Positions 1 through 12,634 are shown, numbered from the stretch's first letter. The stretch: 64,000 bases of DNA from Diphasiastrum complanatum (GCA_029204225.1 CM055106.1:33888361-33952360); one strand, 5' to 3'. Notes: generated by a model from the letters alone, not told the origin. A program made the numbers and translations.

Positions 1-12
1 ACAAAATGTCTC

Positions 13-153
13 TTCATAGGTATACCTCTCATCCTCTTCATTTTCTCTATTCTTAGCTTCCATAGACATATTTTGGATTGTCATTCATAGGTATACCTCC
101 CATTCTATTTATTCTCTCTGTTCTCAGCTTGCGTAGACATATTTTGGACTAAT
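13..153. repeat. 71-bp tandem duplication
   Basis: Two adjacent copies of a roughly 71-bp unit. Both contain TTCATAGGTATACCTC (starting at 13 and 84) and a TAGACATATTTTGGA tail (from about 62 and 133). Copies differ at scattered bases. Function unknown; it lies in the internal region of the minus-strand retrotransposon whose LTR is at 1193. Confidence 0.75.
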
Positions 154-258
154 GGCTACACATAATCGGAGACCAAGAGGAACCATTGATGCAATCAATT
201 TTTGCATTGAAAAAAATGAATATCAATGGATACCAAGATTATATCAAAAATATCAATG

Positions 259-640
259 GATCTGGTGCATCCTTCCTCAAAAGGCTCTTTTCTGAAAAGA
301 AAAAGATTGGATAACATATATAGAAGCTCTTGGAAAGGTAGCATAATGGATTCCAAAGTATCAGCTGCTGGTCAATCTATCACGAAAGTTTTATAAGGCT
401 TCTTCAATTAATCCCAAGCACCCTTAGATGAAGTACTCTTACCAACTTCCTTAATAAGCTCATTGGTAACATTCATCTTTATCAAGTGTAGAGCCTTCTT
501 GGCACTCTTGTCATACCTCAATTGATCTTATTGTGTTGATGGCCTCTCTTCCAAATCTACAACAATATCCAAAACATCATTCATCTCAAGAAGTAATTCC
601 ATCATCTTTCCATAATGAATAGCTACTTGAGGTAAGGCTA
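259..640 (-). pseudogene. Ty1/copia gag remnant (element B)
   Basis: Read on the minus strand, this resembles the middle of a plant copia Gag (UBN2-type). It has an acidic stretch ending in DIVVDLEERP, then KKALHLIKMNVTNELIKEVG, then SSKGAWD. The same block occurs in element F near 34140-34340 (ALHFIKMNVSNEILREIG), so the two Gags belong to related families. The frame has several stops, so it is not functional. It lies downstream, on the minus strand, of the primer site at 1181 and the LTR at 1193, as gag should. The rest of the element runs off the left edge of the window. Confidence 0.7.
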
Positions 641-1180
641 TCATTCGCTTCCAACATGACTTCACTTGATGTAGTCGTGTAGCAATGACCAATCCTCTCT
701 TTCAACCTATTTCAACGCACAAAGCACTCCTTTGAACAACAACAAATGTTTTCAAAAGGAAATCACAAAAATATGAAACTACTCAATTCCCTTCTAGCAC
801 TTATACCAACAAATTAACATATAGAATAGTGAAATCTTGATCAACCTATGATCTATCCTCAATCTAATGAATCTTTCCACTTCCTAAGATTTAAACACAC
901 GCAAATGAAATTCAGTAACCTCACTATCTAGATATCCAATCAAAATTAGGGTTTTGACAAAATCACAAAAAATTGATTATTTCAAAACCTACATGCAATT
1001 GATATGCAATCTATTAGCCACCACTTAGGCTTTTCTAATGATCCAAAAATCAACCAAATCCAATCTACATATGCAAGAAACTTGATTTTTGGCAAGAATC
1101 CAATCTCGCATGCTCTGGCATTGATATCTTCTCCAAATCATTGATAGATGTGATTGCCTCCTTCATAACCTAAAACACAA

Positions 1181-1192
1181 GCTCTGATACCA
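1181..1192 (-). other. Primer-binding site, minus-strand element B
   Basis: GCTCTGATACCA on the plus strand is the reverse complement of TGGTATCAGAGC, the site complementary to the 3' end of initiator tRNA-Met used by plant copia elements. It touches the LTR that starts at 1193, so the element is transcribed leftward. Confidence 0.85.
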
Positions 1193-1902
<710 letters not shown>

Positions 1903-3400
1903 TTCCCTAGTGCAATCAACCATTGACCACCATCTTTCTTGAACATACATCCATTCATCACACTGACCTCCAACTATCATCATCAATTATTTTTTCCAAG
2001 ATCCACCCATATCTACTATCATCATAAGCCTCCACTTCTTATCAAATTGATACAGTGAATGAGATTGAGATCTGGTAGAAGATTACATTTAGAGCATATT
2101 CAGAATAGAATACTACAATGACATATCTGGTTATCCAAAGGTATTGTATAGATTGGCATCCAGAAACACCAACATGAAATGATTCGGTCAATGTCTGAGA
2201 ATGTAAGAGATACTTTATCTTCCAGGCAACAAGATAATCAAAAAGCAACTTATCTGACAAAGGCTAGCAAATAGATTCTACAAACAAGATCTCATAGGCA
2301 TTGATTCCTCCTGATGAGCGCAAGGAGATTAGTTCTTATCACTGAGAAACAATCAAAATAGAATGACAATTATACTCTTTATCAGAGCACATAAACTCAT
2401 TCAAAAATAAAAGAAGTCCTGATTATGTAAATGCTTGTCAACTTCGGCTAATTCCCTACACACAAACATTTAGAATTGTCTCTTCAGAGATGTCGCTTGT
2501 AAATCATCGCTAGAAAACTAGAATGCAGTACGAGATGGAAAGAGTGCCACAGACAGACACGTATCAGAACAGTTACAGAAAAGCTCAGAATGTGTTCGCT
2601 CAATTGATAAGAAGTGTAGCTATGATAGTAAGAGAAAAGGAATGCACAAGCTTATAGAAAATTGGCTCTCTCTCCTCTATTGATAACGAAAATCTACGTA
2701 TGTACAATGGCATTGAGTGTCGCTCTTATAGAGACGCACCTCAGGCTCAAGGTGTCACACACCAACCGTTAGTATCAGTTGGGATCATCTACATGTCATT
2801 CTAAGACGTCGCTCTAAATAATTTCGTGTATTTAAGACAATGAATCACTAAAGTGCAAATAGGCCTTTACATGGAATTAGGCACTATTGCATATTTACAT
2901 GTGCAAAAATTGAAAATTTTATAACATATAACAATTTATTTGGACTATGTGGATTTATAGGCCTCCACAGTTACAGATGTGGAGCTGATGAGCATGTTAT
3001 CTAGCAAAATGAACATCTCTATTGGAGAGGTCCTTTGACTTGCACCTCAAGCAAAAAGTGTCTTGTTAGATTGGCTGAACACCAAACTGGACACAAATCC
3101 GAGAGAACCCTTATTTTGCGTCGGATTCAAGGAGGCCGACAATGTCTAAATGTGGAAGCAACGTGGGAAAGTGAGTAGCATAATATCACTCTTCTTATCA
3201 AGCACAAACTCTTCAGAGAAGAAGCTGTTATAGAAGATGGAAGATCAAGTGCAATCTTATATCCACTACTTTGTACAAGAAATGAGGTCCACAAGGCTTG
3301 AAAGCTAGCAATCAAACTAGCTGATCAATCATGTGTGCGGCATAAAGAAATTGTAGAGGACATTCTAGTCAAGATAGCTATAACGAAATGAAATGAAACT
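1903..3400. other. No recognisable gene
   Basis: AT-rich sequence with short open frames only. I see no conserved domain, RNA gene or LTR boundary. It is the upstream flank of element B. Confidence 0.5.
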
Positions 3401-3403
3401 AGA

Positions 3404-3426
3404 CGAAGCGAAGCGAAGCGAAGCGA
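3404..3426. repeat. (CGAAG)n short tandem repeat
   Basis: Four to five consecutive CGAAG pentamers, in a stretch with further imperfect CGAA and GAAATGAAAT runs nearby. Confidence 0.85.
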
Positions 3427-3699
3427 AACTTGAACGAGCACCGATATTGACATTGCTGAAATGAAATCAAATTAATTGTGAATGAAATGAATTCGGATGG
3501 ATTTCAGATATGATTGCTGATCACTGCCTGCTATATCATTCCTACAATCTTCCAAAAAATAGACAGACACTACTGATTTACGTTATAAATTAATACAACA
3601 TTCAACAAAAAAAATGAACCAGTGTGCGAAATTGATAAATCAAGTGAATGAGATACACAAGCGATAGTAGACAATAATTCATTCAAGATCAGACAAAAA

Positions 3700-4056
3700 T
3701 AAGAGTGATATGTGCGCAATAGCTACAGTATCATCTATTGATCCTCTTGATTTCGAGCGTTGTATGACAGACCCACACAACGCATCGGCATGAGAGATAA
3801 TAGTGTTCTCTCACGAATAGTGTCTCGCTTACTAGCGGACTTCTTGGATCTCTATGGATCCTGCTTACAAAATTGTCTCGCTCACAGGCGGACTTCTATT
3901 CTGTATTCTGTGTGTTTTTGTTTTTTATCTGCTATTGTATGCATTTTATACATCTAGTAATTGAATACATTCAGAGTAGCACATCAGATTAGATAGACTA
4001 AACAATCTATAACTAATCATGGATTACAAGAGAGGTGGGTTAGGCACGTCCTAACA
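3700..4056 (-). mobile_element. Possible minus-strand LTR edge
   Basis: On the minus strand, a purine-rich GCGGAAGAG at 4057-4065 is followed by TGTTAGGACGTGCC, which looks like a polypurine tract plus LTR start. The edge holds a small hairpin, GTTAGG-CACGT-CCTAAC, at 4039-4055. Inside are two similar stretches of the form TCTCGCT-CA-GCGGACTTC (near 3825 and 3877). The left boundary is not defined and no coding sequence can be tied to it. Confidence 0.3.
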
Positions 4057-4235
4057 CTCTTCCGCTGACGTCATCATATTAGATCAGGGTTTTTGTACTT
4101 CATGGTACTTGCATGATCTTCCTGATCCTTTGGAGCGTGAAAGTCAAAAAGTGTCATGAAGATTTTCGTGTCGCTTCGAGCCGTTTGACTTTCATGTCAT
4201 CTGACTTTCTCTTGCTGTATCACAAAAATTTTTCT

Positions 4236-4346
4236 TTCGCAAACTTTTCGCGTTCGTGTCTTTTCGTCAGGGTGTTCGCGAACATTTTCGCTTTGTGTCT
4301 TTTCGTCAGGTTCGCAAACATTTTTGCTTCGTGTATTTTCGTCAGA
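4236..4346. repeat. Degenerate tandem repeat, unit 36-39 bp
   Basis: Three imperfect units, each with TTCGCAAACATTTTCG followed by TTCGTGTCTTTTCGTCAG, starting near 4236, 4275 and 4311. It lies just upstream of the LTR-A homology. Confidence 0.7.
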
Positions 4347-4400
4347 ATGAGGGCTGAAAGCTAGCAAAGCTTTGGTAATAGAAACGTTTTGTTTCTTCAG

Positions 4401-4588
4401 AGTTGAGTCGATGGGACACGCATCCCGTCAACGGCAACCTAGGCCAAGCATTGGGTTGCCATAGTGAAGAACTATATGTACAGTGTATTTTGGTTTTGAG
4501 AAATATGGTTGCTACGTGAGCTTGGTGTGGAGCGTGCTTTCTATCTATGTACTATGTAGCATGATCTGTTCGAAGCAAATTCTAAGTC
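4401..4588 (+). mobile_element. 5' LTR of element A, partial
   Basis: Homologous to the right part of the LTR ending at 12634 and directly followed by a primer site. The LTR sequence seen from 12351 to about 12430 has no match to the left of 4401, so this copy is truncated or replaced upstream. Confidence 0.7.
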
Positions 4589-4600
4589 GGTATCAGAGCC
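4589..4600 (+). other. Primer-binding site of element A
   Basis: GGTATCAGAGCC, complementary to initiator tRNA-Met. It is preceded by C instead of the usual T. Confidence 0.75.
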
Positions 4601-5392
4601 GTATAGGGAGTGTACACAATATAGTGTCGCCTTTGAAGAGAGCTTCGAAAGAAGAGAAGTCTTCTGAGAGTTCGGGGATTACGGCTGGTTGAAGGCAAAA
4701 AGAAAAGCACTAGTGCACAATTTCTAGCATATAGAAGCTTGCTAAGCTTGAAACTGTGAGAGGATTCAGAGACAGGACTTGTCAATTGAACCTAAAGAGA
4801 CGCAACTCTAAAAATTTTCGTCAAAAGGCTGCTTGGGATTTCCGATTGGTGTGCATTCAATTGGACATCGATTGAAGAATGGTTTGAAGCAATGAATTGT
4901 CTGTTGTAGGGCGACCTCAAAGGTGTAGGATTGGTCTCTGCCAGAGAGTTGTAAGCAGCCAGCCAAGTTCAAAATTTGCAAGAAAAACCCTGGCCTAGGG
5001 TTTGGAAGCACAAAACCAGAGTTTTCTCTCTATTCTGAACCATTTTCAAAGTTGTAAAGCTATAGTTGTGGGCACCCTAGTGCAAGAAAAATCTTTCCTA
5101 GTGGCCGTGGACTGCCGTAGGTAGTACAGGCACTGGATCGTACATCTCGTCTGATGCTGTGTATCATGATTGCTAGAATAAAATATGTTTTGTGATGCGT
5201 GGTCGAGTGTCTGGGATCCTGTAAGGGCTTCCGCATGAAAAGATAATTTAAAGACAAAAAATTGTTCGCGAAAAAGAAGACGAAGAGGACGAATACGAAT
5301 CAGTCCCACACACGTGCTTCCGTGACATGGTATCAGAGCCAACAGGTTGTCACTACTGATATCCCAGCAGTGATTCTTCCACACAACATAAT

Positions 5393-6275
5393 ATGGCTAC
5401 AACAATCCAGACCAGAGTAGCATCAGTCTCGATGGCACAAATTACAGAATCTGGAAATTCAGAATCAAAACACTCCTGAAGGGCGAAGGCATCTGGTCGG
5501 TGACCGAGCTCTCAGAGGTGCAGCCTCCAGAGGGAGACCCGAGGAGAGCTGAATGGATCAGAAAGGATGAGAGCCCAATGGCGATCATCATTTCGTCCAT
5601 AATGAAGATCTACTCATGTAGATTGAAGACTACGAAAGCAGCCATGCAGCATGGGAAAGATTAAAGCAGAAGTATGAAGTGAGGACTGCAGCTTCAGTCA
5701 TGCACCTTCACAATCAGCTGCAATCAATACGGTGGGATGGCGACCAGTTGGATCAGCACATTGAGAAGATCAACGATCTTTGCTCAACTCGTTGTCTTAG
5801 GATAGGAGCACCAGGTCCCAGCACCACAACAGATGATGTACTTCATGAAATCTCTACCGCCGTCCTATCAGCCGTTGAGAATGCTCATACTGAGTCTACC
5901 AGATATGACATTCGACAAAGCAGTCAGTCTTGTCATTGATGAGAGACTGATGAGAGACGAAGGAGAGGGAAGCAGTGATCAAGAGAAGGCTCTCTTCACG
6001 AAAGGAAAAAAAAGAACAAAAACAAGCCAAGATTCGAGAAGATGAAGTCCTTGAATCAACAATCTTCTTCCTGCGATCACTGCCACAAACCAGGCCATAC
6101 AGCCAACAAATGCTGGTTCAATCTAGCGATACCTTGCATGCACTGCAAGAAAAAAAGGGCATTTTGCATACGACTGCAGATTCAACCCAAAAAGAAAAAA
6201 CAAAGCTAAAAAGACAAACGTTGCAGAATCATTTAAAGATGCAGAAAGAGGTGAAGAAGCTTTCATGATACTCGA
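5393..6275 (+). pseudogene. D1 gag remnant with two zinc knuckles
   Basis: An early block LDGTNYRIWKFRIKTLL is the usual copia Gag opening, followed by DQLDQHIEKINDL and MTFDKAVSLVIDERL blocks. A CCHC knuckle, CDHCHKPGHTANKC, is intact at about 6077-6120. A second knuckle beginning CMHCKKK is broken by one extra A in a run of seven (near 6150). At least two other frame changes occur (near 5435 and 5830-5940), so this is a pseudogene. Two tandem knuckles are a feature of the family. Confidence 0.75.
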
Positions 6276-6289
6276 CGTCTCAAAAAATC

Positions 6290-7200
6290 AAGGCCCGAGG
6301 CTGAGTTCTGCGCAGCTTGTCAGAAAGGCAAGCAACATTGTAATCCATTCACACACGAAGGAAGAAGAGCCAAGGAAGTTCTTGAGCTTGTCCACTCTGA
6401 TGTGTGTGGACCGATGAAAACATATTCGCTCTCAACTTCGAGATATTTTCTAACGTTCATAGATGATTACAGCCGAATGACCACGATCTACTACTTGAAG
6501 AAGAAATCCGAAGTATTTGATTCTTTCAAGAAGTTCGTGGCATTCGCAGAGTGACACACCTCAAAAAGGATATAGATTCTTAGATCTGACAATGGAGGTG
6601 AATACAAAAGCACAAAATTCTCAAGATTCTGCAAAGAACAAGGGATTGAACACCAGTTTACTCCTGCATACACACGAGAATACAACGGTGTGGCAGAAAG
6701 AAAAAATAGAATGCTAGTCGAAGGAGCCAGATGCATGATGGCACAGGCTCAATTGTCAGGTCAATTCTGGGCCGAAGCAATAGCTGCAGCTATACACCTG
6801 CAGAACAGATCTACAACGACAATGCTGGAGAACAAAACACCATACGAGATGTGGACAGGCCAAAAGCCTGATCTGTGTGTGTTTGGATGTGCAACATACA
6901 AGCACATTCCAAAGGAAAAGAGAAGCAAGCTCGACGACAAATCTGAGAAAACAATCATGGTCGGCTACTCGAACGGAACACATGTGTACAGACTCTACGA
7001 TCCAACCACGAAGAAGGTTGTTTCGAACAGAGATGTAAAGTTCGACGAGTCCACATTCCCTGGACTGAAAACGAAAGAGGCCATGAGATCTTCACACTGC
7101 TGCCTATTCAAAAGGGAGATCGAGGACAATCATCAAATCAGAATGCAGGACCCCAAACTCCAGAGCAGTAGAAAACAGAGGTCGACCTCACAAACAAGAA
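6290..7200 (+). pseudogene. D1 integrase remnant
   Basis: Contains the tail of the GAG-pre-integrase zinc site (FCAACQKGKQH), then the integrase core with all three acidic positions in recognisable context: HSDVCGP, RSDNGGEY and GVAERKNR. The last part is the longest open stretch (6690-7208) and ends in the FGCATYKHIPKEKRSKLDDKS region typical of copia. Stops interrupt the core near 6553. The protease and most of the pre-integrase domain that should precede it are missing: barely 30 bp separate the end of gag from the FCAAC motif. Confidence 0.8.
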
Positions 7201-7383
7201 ATGTTTGAGCAACGACGAAACGAACCTCAAAGGTCAACAAGACAAAGAAGACCTCCAGGCCGCTATTCTGACAATCTTCAATGGAGCGAAGACACGTAGT
7301 TCGAGTACTGCAGCTTTACAGAAGATCCAGCAACATACCAAGAAGCTATCTAGAGTCCAGAGGGAGAATTCTAGAAATAGGCA

Positions 7384-8252
7384 ATGTCAGAAGAGATCGA
7401 GTCGATGAGGCAAAACGAGGCATGGACATTAGAGCCACTGCCAGAAAACAGAAAAGTAGTCGACTACAAGTGGGTGTATAAGAAAAAGCTGAAATCAAAT
7501 GGCACCATTGGCCGCTATAAAGCAAGGCTTGTCGCAAAGGGCTATACGCAGAGATATGGTGTCGACTATTTCAACACATATTCACCCATGGTCAAGATGA
7601 CAAGCATAAGACCGCTCCTTGCATATGCCACACAGTACAATTTGGAAATTCACCAGATTGACGTGAAAATAGTCTTTCTCCACGGAGATCTAGAGGAAGA
7701 AATTTTCATGAAGCAACTTGAAGGCTATGAAGACCCCGACAACAGACAATATGTCTATCGATTGCAGAGATACATCTACGGTCTAAAACAGGCATCACGA
7801 GCTTGGTACAAAAAGCTCGATGGTCTTCTGAAGTCTCTAGACTTCAATCCTACTCAACCAAACTGTAATGTCTACATCAAAAGAGTAGGAAAGGATTTTG
7901 TGATACTGACCATTTTCGTGAATGATTCGTTGATGATAGGAAATTCCTTGATGTTGACCAAAGACACGAAGAGTCAGATTTCTGAAAACTACGAAATCAC
8001 AGATCTTGGAGAAGCAACAAAATGCCTAGGGCTGGAGATCAGAAGAGATCGGATAAATGGCAAAATGCACTCGAGTCAGTCAGAATACGCCAGAAAAGTG
8101 TTGAAGCAGTACCACATGATGGTCTGTGAAGAGAAAGCCACACCAATGATAGCTGGAGCCAAGCTCACAAAATAGGATTGCCCAAAAACAGAAGAAGAAG
8201 AACAGAAGATGACAGGTATACCCTACCAGAACTTAATCGGTAGTCTGATGTA
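7384..8252 (+). pseudogene. D1 reverse transcriptase remnant
   Basis: Open to 8175 and recognisable to 8252. It shows EAWTLEPLPENRKVVDYKWVY, YKARLVAKGYTQRYGVDYF, the QIDVK block, YGLKQASRAWYKKLDGLL and EATKCLGLEIRRD, all copia RT landmarks. The catalytic box reads FVND where the D2 copy has FVDD, so one metal-binding aspartate is changed. A stop follows AGAKLTK. The match then ends abruptly after IGSLM. Confidence 0.85.
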
Positions 8253-11200
8253 ACACATGTGCCACCTGTAGATCCGCTACTACACCACTGGTCACCAAAT
8301 TAGGTCCTCAACCATGGCCTGCACCTGTAACCAAGATGCCCTCACATCCAAGCATATCACATAGATGTCCTCATACATCATCCAAGATCAACCATCTCAA
8401 ACCAATGAGCGCTCCAAGCCTCATCCCTGATGTATCTCCCAAACAAAGCTATGCTCCAAGCCGCTTTGCCCTGACATCCTGTCCAATAAGCCCTAAAAGC
8501 TGATTCCCATCCATTCCCCATGCTCCAAGCACAAGAGTCTACCAAGGACTCAATGAATGAATGTACACAAACCTCACCATAGGCTATACCTGAGTAGCTC
8601 GCCCACCTCCCAGAGATACCGATGATGATCTGTCTATCCTACATCCCATGTAGGTTCAACTTTCCATGCTTGACGTTGCCAACTCTGATTTGACCCCAAC
8701 ACTGTATCCATCATAGCGTTCAAGCCAAAGCAAATGCAAACTAGATCCACTTTCGTGATGAATAACTCACCCATGATCCATAGCATATCAGGTAGGATAG
8801 CTCCAGAACCCTGTACCCTGTACCATCTGATCACCAAGCATCCATTACCCGCTGATAGCTCTCCAAGAATCTGTCCACCTGTAGTGCAACTAGACTCCAA
8901 CTGGATCTAACCAAAAGCTGCATCATGCTTACCAAATAATGATGGATGGACACAACATGTGACGCCAACCTGGAGATTATTGTGCATATAATTATGCAGC
9001 TCACCTGATTACTTGCCAAAGTATCAGTTGTCACTCCCTGAGCAACATCTCCATCCCTGCTGGCTCACAACCATGGGCATGCTAGATCTGCATCAAATGA
9101 TCTACACCATGTCATCATTGAAATCTGCATCCCTGATGCAATACTGATATCAAAATTGACTTACCGACTGCAAAACCACAAAATTATCACACGCACCACT
9201 CACCAAGAGCATCCAAAGTGTGATTATTGACCCGTTCTTCATCCTCTGCGTGTCCCACACACAGCTCGTCCAATGCAAGTCCGCTATCTTGCCCAATGGC
9301 TTTCAACTGGAACCACCTCGCACTTCCATCACCTGTGACCGCCAAAATGTGTGTACCTCCAAGCTATCCCATATTTTCCTCCGAAAGAGAAATTTCCACG
9401 CTACAGATGCGTGTGTCAATGCAGCTATCACCTGACTCAACAATGCCACTGCCGATCATACATGTGAGAGTGTTCCCCCAAAATGCCACTTGACGTTGGT
9501 TGGTTTTAACTCCAAAAGTTGAACCCGTTCACAAGAATTTTTCACCTGTAATTGGCATACCATGCCTACTCTCACCTATGATTGCTTGCCCTCTCAAAAT
9601 TGTCGCCAATGATGAGTAGTCACGCCACCAAACTGCACTTCCGTCGCCAAAACTAGCTTTCTCCACACAATTCCGCTACCATTCGCCCTCATACTACATT
9701 TACTGCATCCAAACACCATGTTACCCTGTCAGGAGTAAGTAATAATGATTTCAAAGTGATAATGCCTCATTGTACCACCCTGTAACAGGTTTCACCAACC
9801 AAAAATTGCCCCAAATTTGGCCCTACGGTACCCAAATGGCGAATGTAGCCCATCACTAGGTCACCCACACTCCGCTCGATAGAATGGTGAACAAAACACC
9901 CCAAAATGCATTTCTCCTTGCTCTATGATGTCGCTCTGTCCGCTAGCTCTGAGCAGCCAGTTTCAGGGGTCATTTTGGCCCAAGGATGGCCAAAAAAGAT
10001 GCCTTCTAGCTATAGTTAGCCCCTTTGCCATTTGCCCTTGCAAAATGAACTGTATTTTCATTGGCATTTCTGCCCTTCAGGTCCAAATTCACATTTCAAT
10101 GTGAAAATTTTTAATGAAGAATTTTCAAGGACTGGCCTTCAGCCCTTTCAGGGCTCTCTTCAAACCCATCCAAGGGTGTTCCTTGATCTTGCGGCCTACA
10201 TTTGTCTCCCCACACTCGATCTTCACCGTTGATTAGAAGACTTGGAGATCAAGTGGCCACACACATTTCTGTGCACCGAAACACTCTCCTGCAGCCGCTA
10301 CGCACATCTATACACGATGGCATTCGCGCGACTGGGCGCGCACGAGGTCCCGCAACCTCTCCACGGCCTTCTTCCCAACCTTTCTTCTTTTCTCTCTCAT
10401 GTTTGCAAAGTTATGGCTGCCAGATACAATCTGATCCAGCACAATGTTGGCTACACGGCGTGCCACGGCCTTTTGCAGGCATCCTCACCTAGTTGGGGCG
10501 CCCAGCTGTAGTCGTTTACAACTCCCAAAAAGTCTGCCTATAGACCAAGATCCAGAGTTTTCCCATCAAAAACCCTAGCCATGAGAAGAAGAAAAAATAA
10601 CTTGGGCATTTTCCAATCTCACTCTGAGATCTTTCTTGCAGCTACCTGCCTCACAGAGGTCGCCCTACCTCAAGGCATCTGATGCAATTTACAGTTTGAC
10701 AATTGGTGCGGTATCGATTGCAAACAAGCTCATTTTCCCAGAAATTCGTCAACACCCCACAAAACTGGAAATTTCCAAATTTCTTTCGTTTTCAACCAAA
10801 TTTGACCCTGTAAATTGCTATGGCTCTCTATCACTGCTCTTTGCAAATCCTCTGCAAGCCCCATTGCACCAAACGGCTGTCCACACAGTGAATCATGAAG
10901 CCAACACTGATGATTTCCCCAAAACCACCGAAACTGCAAGATTTTCTATGAATTATCCCCGGAATCCGCATATGACGATCGTTCTGATCTTCCCCGAAGT
11001 TCCGATCGAAGGAACTTTGTTGTCTCTTGCCATCCGGACTACCTATACCCCGTATGGAGTCCTCTCTCCTGAGACGCCCTGAGCTATTTTTTCTGGTGAA
11101 AGACGCTATCCCATAGCTCCACCGGATCGTGCATACCTGCATCACCTTGTAGCTCTGATACCAAGTTGAAATTATGTTAGGATCTAGTGCAGTATGCAGA

Positions 11201-11640
11201 TCACATCACACAATCACCATAGCCACTCCTCACAAGCTCTCAAAGATGGCACAACAAAAGTTAAGTCTATTATGAAGAAACATTGTACATATAGCAAAGC
11301 CCCAAACTGCATGGGCTCAACAGGTGTCACTAAATTGGCCTATCACCTGCCAAACTAGAGTTAGGCCCAATATGGCCACATATACTGACAAACCCAGGAC
11401 ATGCCCCTGAGTATAGCATAATGAACTCAAAATCACTGTACAGGCTAATTTCTTCCTACGTGTGGCTACCCGGCTAACCCAAGTAGCCGTCGACGAGATC
11501 AGTGCCCGATCAATATATCCTAACGGGTCACGTCCCGAACATAACCATATACAATAAACCAAATAAACTGTACACCAATTACATCATCACATTTAGAGCT
11601 TACATAAAATTTATATCAGATTAACTCTGATTTCTAACTA
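8253..11640 (-). mobile_element. Non-coding LARD-like LTR element fragment, minus strand
   Basis: A minus-strand primer site (GCTCTGATACCA, 11152-11163) sits beside a probable LTR to its right, so the element runs leftward. About 2.9 kb of internal sequence (8253-11151) is C-rich on the plus strand and has no retroviral domain in any frame, as in large retrotransposon derivatives (LARDs) that move with borrowed proteins. No second LTR is seen at the left end, so it is truncated there or joined by deletion. Confidence 0.5.
11167..11618 (-). mobile_element. Probable 5' LTR of the LARD-like element
   Basis: Starts TGAAATTATGTTAGG three bases from the primer site. The best right end is TTATATCA at 11618, but 11638 is also possible. 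No second copy in the window, so the outer boundary is a guess. Confidence 0.45.
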
Positions 11641-12297
11641 TTAGTAGGGAGCTTGATTTACCTTACCATAACTAGACTAGATATATGCTATGTTGTTGGT
11701 ATTGTAAGTCAGTTTATGGTAGCAACTACAAAAACGCATTGGAAGACAGCCAAACGCATTTTGCAATATGTCAAAGGCACTTCCGATTATGGCTTGGTGC
11801 ACATGAAGCATGACGGTTTACCTGAGTTATGAGGCTATGTGGATGTGGATTGGGGAGGTGATTATGATGATCGTAGATCCACCACAGGGTACGTATTCCA
11901 GCTTTGTGGCAGTTGCTTTTCCTGGTCTAGTAAGAAGCAAAGTATAGTTGCTCTATCCACAACATAAGTAGAGTATAAGGCAATGTATAGTGCAACACAT
12001 GAAGCTATATGGTTGAGGCAAATCTTGGATGAAGTTGGCATGAAGCAGGAAATTCCCACGACTATACATAGTGACAGTCAGAGTGGCATTCAGTTGGCAA
12101 AGAATCTGGTGTTCCATGCGAGAACCAAACACATCGAGATTCAGTATCACTTTATACCTGAGAGGCTGCTGAGTCATGAAATTCATGTTGTTCATTGTAG
12201 TACGGATGGACAACTAGCTGACATTTTCACTAAGCCACTTATTAGAGAAAAGTTTGATAAGTTTAGACCAAAGCTTTTTGTACTTAATGTTTGTTAA
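11641..12297 (+). pseudogene. Element A RT end and RNase H
   Basis: Opens in frame with LVGSLIYLTITRLDI, then [36 protein letters not shown], and RNase H landmarks [37 protein letters not shown] and HARTKHIEIQYHFI. The last 104 codons are open to a normal pol terminus (ADIFTKPLIREKF then stop). Stops at 11830 and 11966 show decay. This is a different copia family from D1/D2, whose matching stretch reads IGSLMYLTICTRPDL. Confidence 0.8.
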
Positions 12298-12350
12298 CTT
12301 TGAAGCTATGTATATGGATTTATAAAAAGTAGATTCTACTTTTGAGGAGA

Positions 12351-12634
12351 GAGTTAGAATTAAAGTAGAGCCACTATGCTATTGTATTGTGGGTCCTATT
12401 AGTGGATAAGGATCAGTTGGCCTCGCCACGAGGCGAGTCGACGAGACACGCGTCCTGTCAACGGCAACGTGGGCCATGCATGGGTTGCCATAGTGACTCA
12501 ACTATATGTACAATGTATTTTGGTTTTGAGAAATACAGTTGCTACGTGAGCTTGCTGTGAAGAGTGCTTTCTGTTTGTGTTACTGTGTAGCATGATCTGT
12601 GTTCCTGTTCGAAGCATATTCTAAGTTGGCCAAC
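12351..12634 (+). mobile_element. 3' LTR of element A
   Basis: A purine tract TTTTGAGGAGAGAG ends at about 12350 and the LTR starts TTAGAATTAAAG (the usual TG appears mutated). The right two-thirds matches 4401-4588. The end, TTCTAAGT, corresponds to the sequence just before the primer site at 4589. Confidence 0.65.

Larger units (their letters stand above)
5328..8252 (+). mobile_element. Ty1/copia copy D1, decayed
   Basis: Begins with a perfect TGGTATCAGAGCC at 5328-5340, preceded by CGTGACA as an LTR end would be. It then reads gag, integrase and reverse transcriptase in copia order. The 5' LTR must lie between about 4601 and 5327, but its start is not visible to me. Pol stops after IGSLM at 8252, where sequence unrelated to the D2 copy at 28580 begins. 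RNase H and the 3' LTR are absent. Confidence 0.75.
4401..12634 (+). mobile_element. Mosaic region bounded by LTRs of copia element A
   Basis: The segment 4401-4588 matches 12433-12634, sharing CACGC-TCC-GTCAACGGCAAC, GGGTTGCCATAGTGA and GTATTTTGGTTTTGAGAAATA. A primer site follows the left copy, so these are the 5' and 3' LTRs of one family. Only the last part of A's pol (11641-12297) is seen. Between the LTRs sit a different copia copy (PBS at 5328) and a minus-strand non-coding element. Simple nesting does not explain it, because A's own gag, integrase and most of its RT are missing rather than displaced. Deletion or recombination must be added. Confidence 0.6.

Noticed and set aside
5328-5340. 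TGGTATCAGAGCC sites as tRNA gene fragments
   Set aside because: Each is only 12-13 bp and lies at an LTR edge; they are primer-binding sites. No cloverleaf was found in the window.
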